DNA of 10,431 nucleotides, taken from Betaproteobacteria bacterium. GTDB taxonomy: Bacteria; Pseudomonadota; Gammaproteobacteria; Burkholderiales; SG8-39. Shown here piece after piece: positions 1-7,477 of this stretch. The position numbers were made by a program, and so were the translations under genes. The notes under the pieces are model-generated. The model was not told where the DNA came from, made no database searches, and worked only from the letters and a program-made list of their open reading frames with translations. Numbering within the stretch: the stretch's first letter is position 1; every line of letters begins with the position of its first letter. The stretch is taken from positions 1 to 10,431 of the forward strand of contig VGIE01000043.1 in the NCBI GenBank assembly GCA_016867955.1, given 5' to 3'.

Positions 1-167
1 TCCACGATCGTGGCTTCGCCGTTCACCGGGACCTCATCGATCGATGCCTCCTCCGCCTGCTTCTGCTCCGCCACGGCCAAGGCTTCCGCTGCCCTCACCA
101 TCGAAACGGTGAAGTCGGTGGGCAAGGTCACCGGTCGGATTCGCCATGGTGAACGGAATTCTAGCAT
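1..167 (-). CDS. Partial gene of unknown function, N-terminal part
   Basis: This reading frame runs off the left edge and is open for 55 codons from an ATG at 165-167. Internal starts are possible at GTG 129-131 and ATG 99-101. From the GTG inward nearly every codon ends in G or C, as expected for a real gene in this genome, whereas the competing frame starting at ATG 144-146 on the same strand hits a stop at 34-36. The visible product is alanine- and glutamate-rich, with a stretch reading EALAVAEQKQAEEASIDEVP. No domain is recognisable. The ATG at 165-167 has only a distant purine-rich stretch upstream, so the start is uncertain. It is divergent from icd across about 200 bp. The call rests on codon bias, not on homology. 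Confidence 0.4.
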   Translation of the reverse strand, partial: MLEFRSPWRIRPVTLPTDFTVSMVRAAEALAVAEQKQAEEASIDEVPVNGEATIV

Positions 168-221
168 CGGCGTTGACCGCTCCCGCTCTCCGGCGGCACC
201 GAGCGCATGCGCGCACGCTGC

Positions 222-250
222 TGGAACTTCGACCCCGGATAGAGGATAAT
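222..250 (+). promoter_or_regulatory. Possible sigma-70 promoter for icd
   Basis: GATAAT at 245-250 matches the -10 consensus at five of six positions. A weak -35-like TGGAAC lies at 222-227 with a 17-bp spacer. Transcription would start about 107 bp upstream of the icd start codon. The rest of the gap between the divergent genes (168-364) shows nothing else clear. This is pattern matching only. Confidence 0.35.
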
Positions 251-364
251 TTGCCGCGCAGGAATGCTGCGACATCCGCCGCGCAGCCTTCCGGTCGCCA
301 TCGGAGCGCAACGGCATCCGACAACGGAACACCGCATATCCCCAATCCCCGAAACGGAGCTGGC

Positions 365-1597
<1,233 letters not shown>

Positions 1598-1635
1598 CAG
1601 CGCCTGTGCCAAGCACCGCCCGCAAGGGCGGAAAG

Positions 1636-1665
1636 CAAGAAGGGCCGCATTTCCGGCCCTTCTTG
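1636..1665. terminator. Bidirectional hairpin terminator between icd and the convergent SDR
   Basis: A perfect 12-bp stem (1636-1647 pairs with 1654-1665) encloses the 6-nt loop CATTTC. T-rich sequence follows on the plus strand, and the minus strand also has a run of T after the stem. It lies between the stop of icd (1597) and the stop of the convergent SDR gene (1716), where a shared terminator is expected. Confidence 0.85.
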
Positions 1666-1715
1666 TTTGCTCCGGGCCGCGAACCAGCCCGCTACCACCG
1701 CCTCTGCGGGGTGCT

Positions 1716-2480
1716 TCAGAAGTTCGAGAGCCCTAGCGAAAGGCCGCCGTCGATCACCAGCGCATGTCCGGTGCACCAGTCGGCGCGCAGGCAGTAGTCC
1801 ATGGCTTCGGCCACGTCTTCCTCGCTGCCGATGCGGCCCAGCACATGCGACGAGGCCAGTCCTGCCATGCGCTTTGCGTGCTGCTCTTCGGTGAAAAGTC
1901 CGGCGCGAATGTTGATCTCCGTCGGCACGGCACCTGGCACGATGCAGTTGACGCGGATCTGCTTGGGCCCGAGTTCGGCGGCGAGCACCTTGGTCAGCGC
2001 CTCCAGTGCGCCCTTGGTCGCGGCATACGCCGACGCGCCGGGAAAGGCGCGCCGCGTGTGCACCGAACCGATGAAGGCGATGGCGCCGCGCCGCTGCTCC
2101 AGGTGTGGCACCGCCAATCCCGTCAGCTGCATGCCGGCAACGACATTGACGTGGAAGATGTCGATCAGCGCCTGCTCCTCAAGACCCGTGATGGGCCCGT
2201 GCAGCATGTTGCCTGCGTTGTTGACCAGTGCATCAAGGCCGCCCCCATGCTCGACGGCAGCGGCAATTATGCGCCGCCGGTCCGCGTCCTTGGCGACATC
2301 GGCCGCCTCGCCCCGCACATTCGGTCCGAGTTCGCGCGCCATGGCCTTGATCTTCTCCTCGCGGCGGCCGCAGATCGTTACCTTCGCGCCGCGCTCCGCG
2401 TAAAAGCGTGCAAAGCCGGCGCCGAGGCCGGAACCACCGCCGGTGATCAGCACCGACATTGCTTCAATGGGACGCATCAT
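1716..2480 (-). CDS. Short-chain dehydrogenase/reductase (SDR), classical type
   Basis: A 254-residue NAD(P)-dependent oxidoreductase of the classical SDR family, probably interconverting an alcohol and a ketone. The cofactor loop TGGGSGLG is at residues 13-20, NNAG at 87-90, and the catalytic set Asn112, Ser139, Tyr152 and Lys156 (YAATK) is complete. The second strand ends in CGRR with no acidic residue, which in this family favours NADP(H) over NAD(H). The frame stays open upstream to 2711, but that stretch is antisense-like within the preceding gene. The start at 2480 is chosen because ATG and the TGA of the ThuA-like gene overlap as ATGA and because GGAGG sits 10 nt upstream. It is therefore translationally coupled to the ThuA-like gene. 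The substrate is unknown; the cluster suggests a catabolic step. Confidence 0.9.
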   Translation of the reverse strand: MMRPIEAMSVLITGGGSGLGAGFARFYAERGAKVTICGRREEKIKAMARELGPNVRGEAADVAKDADRRRIIAAAVEHGGGLDALVNNAGNMLHGPITGLEEQALIDIFHVNVVAGMQLTGLAVPHLEQRRGAIAFIGSVHTRRAFPGASAYAATKGALEALTKVLAAELGPKQIRVNCIVPGAVPTEINIRAGLFTEEQHAKRMAGLASSHVLGRIGSEEDVAEAMDYCLRADWCTGHALVIDGGLSLGLSNF

Positions 2481-3196
2481 GCCTTGGCGACCTCCGCGTC
2501 GCTGCGGCCAAGGGCCCACAGGGCTGCACGCGTAATCAGTTTCCGGTGAACGGGATGGTCGAGGGACGCGCCGTCGTGGCCGAGCGCGTCGTACACCACG
2601 CGACCCCCCTGCCACTCGCGAGCCCACAGCACCGGCATCCATTGCCCCGGCTTGCCATCGGTCGCCGCCGGGCGGGCCTCGGCCAGGGGCTTCACGTCCG
2701 GCGCTATCCACAGTCCACCGTACACCTCGTCATTGCAGACGAAATCGGTGAGTCCGGCGGTCAGCGGGCTGGCCTGCCCCGGCGCGAATCGCACGTCGAC
2801 TGCACCAAAAGGCGGGTGCCCGGACTGTCCCCACACCCAACGGCCACCCAGGATCTCACCCCACTCCGGCCAGTCGTCGAAGCTGATGCTGGCTGCATGC
2901 ATGGCCAGCAGGGCCTTGCCGCCCCGCAGGTGGTTGCGCAAGGCCTCGCGACCGGCTTCGGAGAACGCCAGCGCCCAGCGGGCACGGTACTGCTCATACT
3001 GTGGTGCCAGCATGCGAAAGCGGATGGCGCCGAAGGTCAGGAGGTCATAGGACCCGCCCGCAAGCATCCGGCAACCCTCCTCGACATCCTCGACGACATC
3101 GCTCTCGATCCCCACGCCCTCAAGCGTTGCCCTGAGCGAAGGCGCACTGTTCTCAAGCGGGTGATGGACACCGCCGCCAATCAGCAGGTTGCGCAT
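2477..3196 (-). CDS. ThuA-like domain protein
   Basis: A 239-residue protein resembling the ThuA-like fold (Pfam ThuA family, a class I glutamine amidotransferase-like fold first named from trehalose-utilisation genes). Visible family features are GGKALLAMHAA at 92-102, the DDWPEW segment at 107-112, CNDEVY at 154-159, PVLWAREWQGGRVVYDALGHD at about 188-208 and the C-terminal HP...LI.RA..WALG. The full domain is present with no signal peptide, so it is probably cytoplasmic. GGAGG lies 8 nt before the ATG, which makes the start secure. It overlaps the downstream SDR by 4 nt. Members of this family are often found beside sugar or alicyclic catabolic oxidoreductases, but most lack a proven reaction, so no substrate is proposed. 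The domain assignment is fairly sure and the role is not. Confidence 0.82.
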   Translation of the reverse strand: MRNLLIGGGVHHPLENSAPSLRATLEGVGIESDVVEDVEEGCRMLAGGSYDLLTFGAIRFRMLAPQYEQYRARWALAFSEAGREALRNHLRGGKALLAMHAASISFDDWPEWGEILGGRWVWGQSGHPPFGAVDVRFAPGQASPLTAGLTDFVCNDEVYGGLWIAPDVKPLAEARPAATDGKPGQWMPVLWAREWQGGRVVYDALGHDGASLDHPVHRKLITRAALWALGRSDAEVAKA

Positions 3197-3223
3197 GGCG
3201 TCGCCTCCTAAGCATGTCTAACA

Positions 3224-3290
3224 ATGCAAGGGGACACATCCCCTCGCGCTCCCCTACATCAGGGGCCATTTCGGCAATTCTGAAATGGCC
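3224..3290 (-). other. Tandem hairpins between SDR and ThuA-like gene
   Basis: The 96-bp gap on the minus strand holds a 9-bp perfect stem starting two bases after the SDR stop (3264-3272 with 3282-3290, 9-nt loop), then CCCCTGATGTAGGGG, then GGGGATGTGTCCCC, and then the ThuA ribosome binding site. No T-tract follows the large stem on the minus strand; a T-rich run follows it only on the plus strand. It may be an mRNA 3' stabiliser, a partial terminator that reduces downstream expression, or a terminator of plus-strand transcripts. Confidence 0.5.
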
Positions 3291-3292
3291 TC

Positions 3293-4057
3293 TTATTTTG
3301 TCGGCGCTTCGCGCGGCAGCAGCGCCAGCAGCGCGCGCGAGGCGCCGCCATCGACAACGAGCTCCTGGCCATTGATGTAGCTGGCGTCGTCCGAGCCAAG
3401 GAACACCACGGCATTGGCGATGTCCTCGGCCAGCCCCAGCCGCCGCGTCGGCACGGCTTGGCTGCGCAGGTTTCGCACCGCCGGGTTGGCGAAGAACGGC
3501 GCCGAGATGCCGGCATCGATGAATCCGGGCGCAACCGAGTTTACGCGGATGCCCAGCGGCCCCCACTCGACCGCCATCAGTTCGGTCAGCGCGGCGAAGC
3601 CGCGCTTGGCAGCCGGATAGGCGCCGCTGTTGGGCGCCGGATGCACGCCGTTGATGGAAGTGATGTTGACGATGCTGCCGGAGCCGCGCTTGACCATGCG
3701 GCGCGCGGCCGCGCGACCGACAACGAAGCCCGCCACCAGGTTCACGTCAATGACGCGGCGGAAATCCGCGATGTCCTGGTCCATCAGCGGCGCGAAACGC
3801 CCGATGCCCGCGCAGTTCACCACCAGATCGGGGACCGACCCGGTCTTCGCCTCCGCGGCATCCAGCGCAGCCTCGACCGACTTCTCGTCGGTGACGTCGC
3901 ATTGCAGCCCGATGGCGCCGGCAAGCTTCTCCGCTCGCGCCTGCGCCCGGGTGCCGTCCTGGTCCACCAGCGTCACGCGATAGCCTGCCGCGGCGGCGCG
4001 CACGCCGATTGCCGCGCCGATGTCACCGCCACCGCCCGTCACGAATGCGTGTTTCAT
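3293..4057 (-). CDS. Short-chain dehydrogenase/reductase (SDR), NAD-type
   Basis: A 254-residue classical SDR. The cofactor loop is TGGGGDIG at residues 7-14, and an aspartate at residue 32 at the end of the second strand points to NAD(H) as cofactor. The usual NNAG is NCAG at 81-84, a tolerated variant. The catalytic residues Asn106, Ser134, Tyr147 and Lys151 are all present (YPAAK). The C-terminus carries the family pattern GQELVVDGG followed by a short basic tail. GGAGG lies 7 nt upstream of the ATG. It is separated from the preceding P450 gene by 134 bp. It may oxidise a hydroxyl introduced by that P450, but this is inferred from proximity only. Confidence 0.92.
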   Translation of the reverse strand: MKHAFVTGGGGDIGAAIGVRAAAAGYRVTLVDQDGTRAQARAEKLAGAIGLQCDVTDEKSVEAALDAAEAKTGSVPDLVVNCAGIGRFAPLMDQDIADFRRVIDVNLVAGFVVGRAAARRMVKRGSGSIVNITSINGVHPAPNSGAYPAAKRGFAALTELMAVEWGPLGIRVNSVAPGFIDAGISAPFFANPAVRNLRSQAVPTRRLGLAEDIANAVVFLGSDDASYINGQELVVDGGASRALLALLPREAPTK

Positions 4058-4175
4058 TTCACTGCCTCCAAGAAGCCGGGATCAGGGTCCCGAGTGTGCC
4101 TTCAATGTTGCATGCGCGTGATCGCCGAAAATTCTCGCTGGAACCCCTGTGTCGACGCGCCGGATGCGCCCGCAC

Positions 4176-4192
4176 AGGGCCCGCCCGGCCCT
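4176..4192 (-). terminator. Weak GC hairpin at the P450 stop codon
   Basis: AGGGCC at 4176-4181 pairs with GGCCCT at 4187-4192 around a 5-nt loop, touching the last base of the P450 stop codon. No T-tract follows on the minus strand, so it is at best a weak or Rho-assisted terminator. The remaining gap to 4058 shows no clear promoter. Confidence 0.25.
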
Positions 4193-5391
4193 CAGCCGAG
4201 CAGGATCGGGTACTTGCCCCAGTTGTTGCGGATGGTCGAGCGGTCGACCACACCCGGGTTGTCCAGATCAGGCCGGGCATTATTCGCCAGCAGCGCCTGC
4301 GCGATCAGCGTCACCGTGCCAAGCTGGTGCTCGGCGGGATCCGTATCGGCCTTGGGCAGCGCGCCCGCGGCGAGGTTGAGGCCCAGGCAGGAGTGCATGC
4401 CGATGCCGAATGACAGGCCGTAGGGCGGCGTACCCTTCTGCACCTGGCGGTGCGGGTTGTATTCCGCAGCGTCGGCGCCAAACACATCCGTGTCGCGATT
4501 GGCTTTCATCAGGTCGATGCTGACGTAATCGTCGGGCGTGGCCTGCGGGCCGCCTGGGATCTGCATCGGGCAGGTCGGCCTGCGCCCCGCGGTAGGGCTC
4601 GATGGATGCAGTCGCATGCTCTCGTGGATGGAGCGCTGCAGGAACAGGGGATCGGTGCGCTGGCGCCGCTTGTCCTCGGGATGCGACTCGCCCCACCAGA
4701 ACAATTCGTGCATGGCGTGGCTGAGCGTGTGGATCGACGTGAAGGCGCCGGCCAGCAGGAAGAAACCGATTTCCTTCATCAGCACATCGGTGGTCAGCGG
4801 CAGATCGGCCTCGCTGCGCAGCAGTTCAACCAGAATGTCGCGCGGCAGGTCTTCCTCGCGCAGCTCGCCCTTGGCAAACTTCCCCAGCAGCTCGCGCCGG
4901 CGTTTCATCGAGGGCTGGAAGAACTCCGTGTCGAACTCAGCCATGGCCTTGCGGATCTCCTCGCGTATGGCCTCCTTGTTGCCCAGTGCCTGTCCCAGCG
5001 TCGCGGCCTTGCCGAAAGTGAGCAGGTGGCGCAGCAGCCTGTCGGTCTCCTCCGGCGTGCGCGTCGGACGGTCGACGCCGGAAAAATCTGCCGTCAGGTT
5101 CATCATCACGCGAAAACCCAGGTTCACCAGGTCGGCCCTGCCCTGCGCCAGATAGGGCGCGATGGTCTCGCGAAGCGTATAGGGGAACACCGCCTTTTCG
5201 TACCATTTGAAGAAATCGCGGCGGAACACCTTGATCTCGACATTGCGACGCACCCGATGCTCTTCGCCGTGAAGATTGACTATCGTCTTCTCGAACATGA
5301 TGGCGCCTTCGTCATACAGCGCCTGGCGCAGGTCGGGCACGCGCAGCGTTTCATTGGCGGTCTTGTAGCGGTCGACGACAATCTGGTTCAC
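4192..5391 (-). CDS. Cytochrome P450 with atypical I-helix
   Basis: A 399-residue soluble bacterial cytochrome P450, a haem monooxygenase that needs ferredoxin and reductase partners, neither of which is in this window. The haem loop FGIGMHSCLG is complete, with the thiolate cysteine at residue 335. The K-helix ExxR is ESMR at 257-260, and the C-helix region reads HGEEHRVRR near residue 42. The I-helix reads LLAGAFTSIHT (AGAFTS at 214-219): the threonine is kept but the usual acidic residue before it is phenylalanine, so proton delivery may differ. A TTG at 5407-5409 would add six residues; the GTG at 5389-5391 is chosen because GAGGGGG at 5398-5404 sits 6 nt before it. It shares little beyond the motifs with the second P450. 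The subfamily is not recognised. Confidence 0.93.
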   Translation of the reverse strand: MNQIVVDRYKTANETLRVPDLRQALYDEGAIMFEKTIVNLHGEEHRVRRNVEIKVFRRDFFKWYEKAVFPYTLRETIAPYLAQGRADLVNLGFRVMMNLTADFSGVDRPTRTPEETDRLLRHLLTFGKAATLGQALGNKEAIREEIRKAMAEFDTEFFQPSMKRRRELLGKFAKGELREEDLPRDILVELLRSEADLPLTTDVLMKEIGFFLLAGAFTSIHTLSHAMHELFWWGESHPEDKRRQRTDPLFLQRSIHESMRLHPSSPTAGRRPTCPMQIPGGPQATPDDYVSIDLMKANRDTDVFGADAAEYNPHRQVQKGTPPYGLSFGIGMHSCLGLNLAAGALPKADTDPAEHQLGTVTLIAQALLANNARPDLDNPGVVDRSTIRNNWGKYPILLG

Positions 5392-5417
5392 GGCAGGCCC
5401 CCTCGGCAAACGGAAAC

Positions 5418-5435
5418 GGGCAGAAATATTACAGG
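5418..5435 (-). promoter_or_regulatory. Possible extended -10 promoter for the P450 gene
   Basis: The minus strand reads TGTAATATTT just upstream of the P450 ribosome binding site, resembling an extended -10 element (TAATAT at 5426-5431). No convincing -35 box is seen. The 205-bp gap between the SnoaL-like gene and the P450 (5392-5596) shows nothing else clear. Confidence 0.22.
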
Positions 5436-5596
5436 AAAGCCGCCTGACGGAGTCGCCGCCGGGAAATCGCCCGATGAGAGAATGCGGCCTTCAGGCGCAC
5501 CGTGGCCGTAACATCACGAATTGACGTTTCCGCGGGTTCTAGTCGACGAGCGTGTCCGGATCCGCCTCGGCGAGCAGCAGCGGCGCAGTTTCGCGA

Positions 5597-6070
5597 TCAC
5601 GCCGGGAAACTGCGATCCCTGTCGAAAATGATGAGCATGCGGCTGAACTTCCAGCCCTGCGGCGTGCGCACCACATCGGTCTCGTACTGCATTGCGCCGC
5701 CCACCCGATAGGCACGCACGAAGCCCTTGTCACCCTGCACGTCGATGATGCGGTTTATGAGCTGATGGCCTTCGGCGTTCTTCTTGCGCGGCAGGGCGGG
5801 AGGATTTCCCACAGCAGCGCTTTGGAAGCGGATGCGGTCCGCGCGGGTGGTCAGCCGGATGCCCTTGCCTCCGTTCATCGGTTGCAGGTTGCCCTTATCG
5901 TCCTGCCAGACCAGCTCGAACACGCTGTTGTCGGTGAACAGATCGGCGCTCTCCTCATACCGGTTCGCGTCGATGGTGTACGCATAGGCGCTCAGCAGCT
6001 GGTCGATTTCGATCATGTCAGCGGGATCGCCGCCGTAGGCCGGCCAGCGGCCGTGGGAAGTAATGCGCAT
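5597..6070 (-). CDS. SnoaL-like / NTF2-like family protein
   Basis: A 157-residue single-domain protein of the SnoaL-like branch of the NTF2 fold, a cone-shaped family that includes isomerases, hydratases, cyclases and dehydratases such as steroid delta-isomerase and limonene epoxide hydrolase. The hallmark N-terminal helices read EIDQLLSAYAYTIDANRYEE, followed by SADLFTDNSVFEL at about residues 41-53. A strand segment GHQLINRIIDVQGDKGFVRA and the C-terminal WKFSRMLIIF complete the fold. GAGGAGG lies about 8 nt before the ATG. It is flanked by an SDR upstream and a P450 downstream, a context common in steroid, terpenoid and aromatic catabolic clusters. The reaction cannot be stated from sequence. 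Confidence 0.85.
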   Translation of the reverse strand: MRITSHGRWPAYGGDPADMIEIDQLLSAYAYTIDANRYEESADLFTDNSVFELVWQDDKGNLQPMNGGKGIRLTTRADRIRFQSAAVGNPPALPRKKNAEGHQLINRIIDVQGDKGFVRAYRVGGAMQYETDVVRTPQGWKFSRMLIIFDRDRSFPA

Positions 6071-6230
6071 GGATGTTCCTCCTCGAATAGTCTATCGGTG
6101 GCCGGCGGCAAAATGATTCGCTGCGTGACGGCATGCTGAATTGTGCCCGAATGCATCCGCCGCCAGCCGAAGCATGGCAATCGCAAGGCCCAGCCAGACG
6201 AGTTCAAGGCGCTCAGGCCGTGCCGGCAGC

Positions 6231-7002
6231 TTATTCCGCGTCGCGCATGAACGGCAGCGTCGGCAGCGGCGCCGCAACCAGCATTCCCGCATCCACCGGC
6301 AGCACCGCGCCGGTGATCCAGCGCGCTTCGTCACCGGCCAGGAACAGCACCGCCCACGCGACGTCCCATCCGGTTCCCTCGGTGCCGAGCGGGCTGGCCG
6401 CGCTGCGCAGCTTGCGCCCGCGCTCGCTGGCATCGATGCGCCGCGCCATGGGCGTGTTGAGCATGCCCGGCACCACCGCGTTGACGCGCACCCCGTGCCG
6501 GCCATAGGTGCCGGCCAGGTCCGCCGTCAGGCCGAGGATGCCGGTCTTCGAGGCCGCGTAGGCGGGGCTGGCGAAACTGCGCAGCCCGGCGCCGGAGGCG
6601 ATGTTGACGATGGCGCCGCCATGCGCTTGGCCCATCATCGCCTTCAGGGCCCACTTGCTCATGAACATGGCGCCCTTGAGGTTGATGCCGATGACGCGCG
6701 ACCACTCTTCTTCGGCCATGTCGGAGGCCGGCATGAAGCTTGTCACTGCCGCATTGTTGACCAGCACGTCGACTGAGCCATAAGCCGTCGTCGCCGCGGC
6801 CACCGCCTTGCGGCAGGATTCCGCGTCGCTGACATCGGCCACTTCCAGCAGGGATTTTTCGCCGTCGGCGGCGATCAGCTCGCAGGTGCGCCGGCCGGCC
6901 TCGCGGTCGCGGTCCACCACCACCATCTCCTCCGCCCGGGCCGGTACCCGCGCCGGTCACGATGGCCACCCTGCCTTCCAAGCGAGCCCCCGGCTTGTGC
7001 AT
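6231..7002 (-). pseudogene. Short-chain dehydrogenase/reductase interrupted in the Rossmann glycine loop
   Basis: The ATG at 7000-7002 follows AAGGAGG and starts a typical SDR N-terminus (LEGRVAIVTGAGTG). The frame then continues as GC-rich nonsense, while the SDR homology resumes in another frame as AEEMVVVDRDREAG near 6935-6926 and continues to the stop at 6231. That part contains VNNAA, an Asn equivalent, NIASGAG, and the catalytic Tyr and Lys in YAASK. Between GAGTG and RAEEMVVVD about ten residues are missing compared with the normal spacing in this family (the IGxAxAxxFAxEG segment), and the start-to-stop distance of 772 nt is not a multiple of three. A start at ATG 6924-6926 would give 231 residues without the cofactor loop and with no properly spaced ribosome binding site. 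I infer a pseudogene; a sequencing or assembly error is the alternative. Confidence 0.75.
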
Positions 7003-7201
7003 GTCCTGCTGCCTCCTTGATATTTTCCAGCGCGCGCCGCCGGCGCACGCTCGCCGCGCTTGACCGCCGCGAACGTGGCAGTGATGCTGGCCTTAACCGC
7101 TTCCGGGCCGCCACTTCGCTCCCGCACCCGCATGACCGTGCCGACGGGCACCGCGCGCTGGGCGACGGCACCGGGTATTGCCGGTGACAGGATGCCGTGC
7201 G
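6957..7201 (-). pseudogene. Coding-like fragment truncated by the repeat/IS boundary
   Basis: On the minus strand from 7201, one frame reads HGILSPAIPGAVAQRAVPVG and on through ERSGGPEAVKASITATFAAV and KRGERAPAARAGKY, with strong G/C preference at third codon positions down to about 7030. It is open to a stop at 6957, overlapping the start of the interrupted SDR. It begins abruptly at the edge of the 75-bp repeat, as expected of the C-terminal remainder of a gene cut by an insertion. No family is recognised. It could be noise in GC-rich DNA. Confidence 0.3.
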
Positions 7202-7276
7202 TAGCTGCCGACGCCAGATTAACCCAAGCTGCCGATTTCCGGTGACCCGGTGCGACGCTCTTGGAATCGTTGCTGG
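7202..7276 (+). repeat. 75-bp perfect direct repeat, left copy
   Basis: This copy is identical over 75 bp to 10032-10106 in the same orientation; the flanking bases differ on both sides (7201 G against A, 7277 G against A). The repeat contains AGCTGCCGA twice, 23 bp apart. It lies upstream of the transposase gene, where a terIS would be expected. Confidence 0.98.
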
Positions 7277-7477
7277 GCGTGGGATTGCGGCCGGCGATGG
7301 TGGATCGGTCGAAGGTCGCCAAACGGGTCAAATCTGCGTTCGCGCCAACACTGAGCTGACCGGCTTTTTCTGTACCAAGTCGACCGCTACCTGCGTGCCT
7401 CGGCATCTCGTGGTCAACGCCCGTGCAGCGCCCGCCGCTGACTTGCGCTCGCCTTTTGCGTCAGCTGCCAAGTCGCG
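7277..7477. other. Non-coding stretch upstream of the transposase
   Basis: No convincing gene is seen here. Several frames are open but have inconsistent codon bias. A segment at 7325-7351, read on the minus strand, resembles the start of the 75-bp repeat (CGCAGATTTGACCC against CGCCAGATTAACCC), giving an imperfect inverted pair about 100 bp apart. The stretch may hold remnants of a second insertion sequence. Confidence 0.35.

Noticed and set aside
146..364. N-terminal extension of icd from the ATG at 146
   Set aside because: The extra 73 residues are absent from the family, codon bias is poor, and a ribosome binding site with the normal N-terminus occurs at 365.
2481..2711. N-terminal extension of the first SDR upstream of 2480
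   Set aside because: This stretch lies wholly within the ThuA-like gene in another frame and is Arg/Gly/Pro-rich. The ATGA overlap and GGAGG support the start at 2480.
5539..5600. Continuation of the SnoaL-like protein in another frame (APLLLAEADPDTLVD) past its stop
   Set aside because: The fragment has good codon bias and hints at a C-terminal frameshift, but the normal frame already gives a family-sized protein ending after the last strand. The evidence is too thin to call.
7202..7276. The 75-bp repeat as an integron attC site
   Set aside because: The length is suitable, but the paired core motifs (RYYYAAC and GTTRRRY) and the long imperfect palindrome of attC sites are absent.
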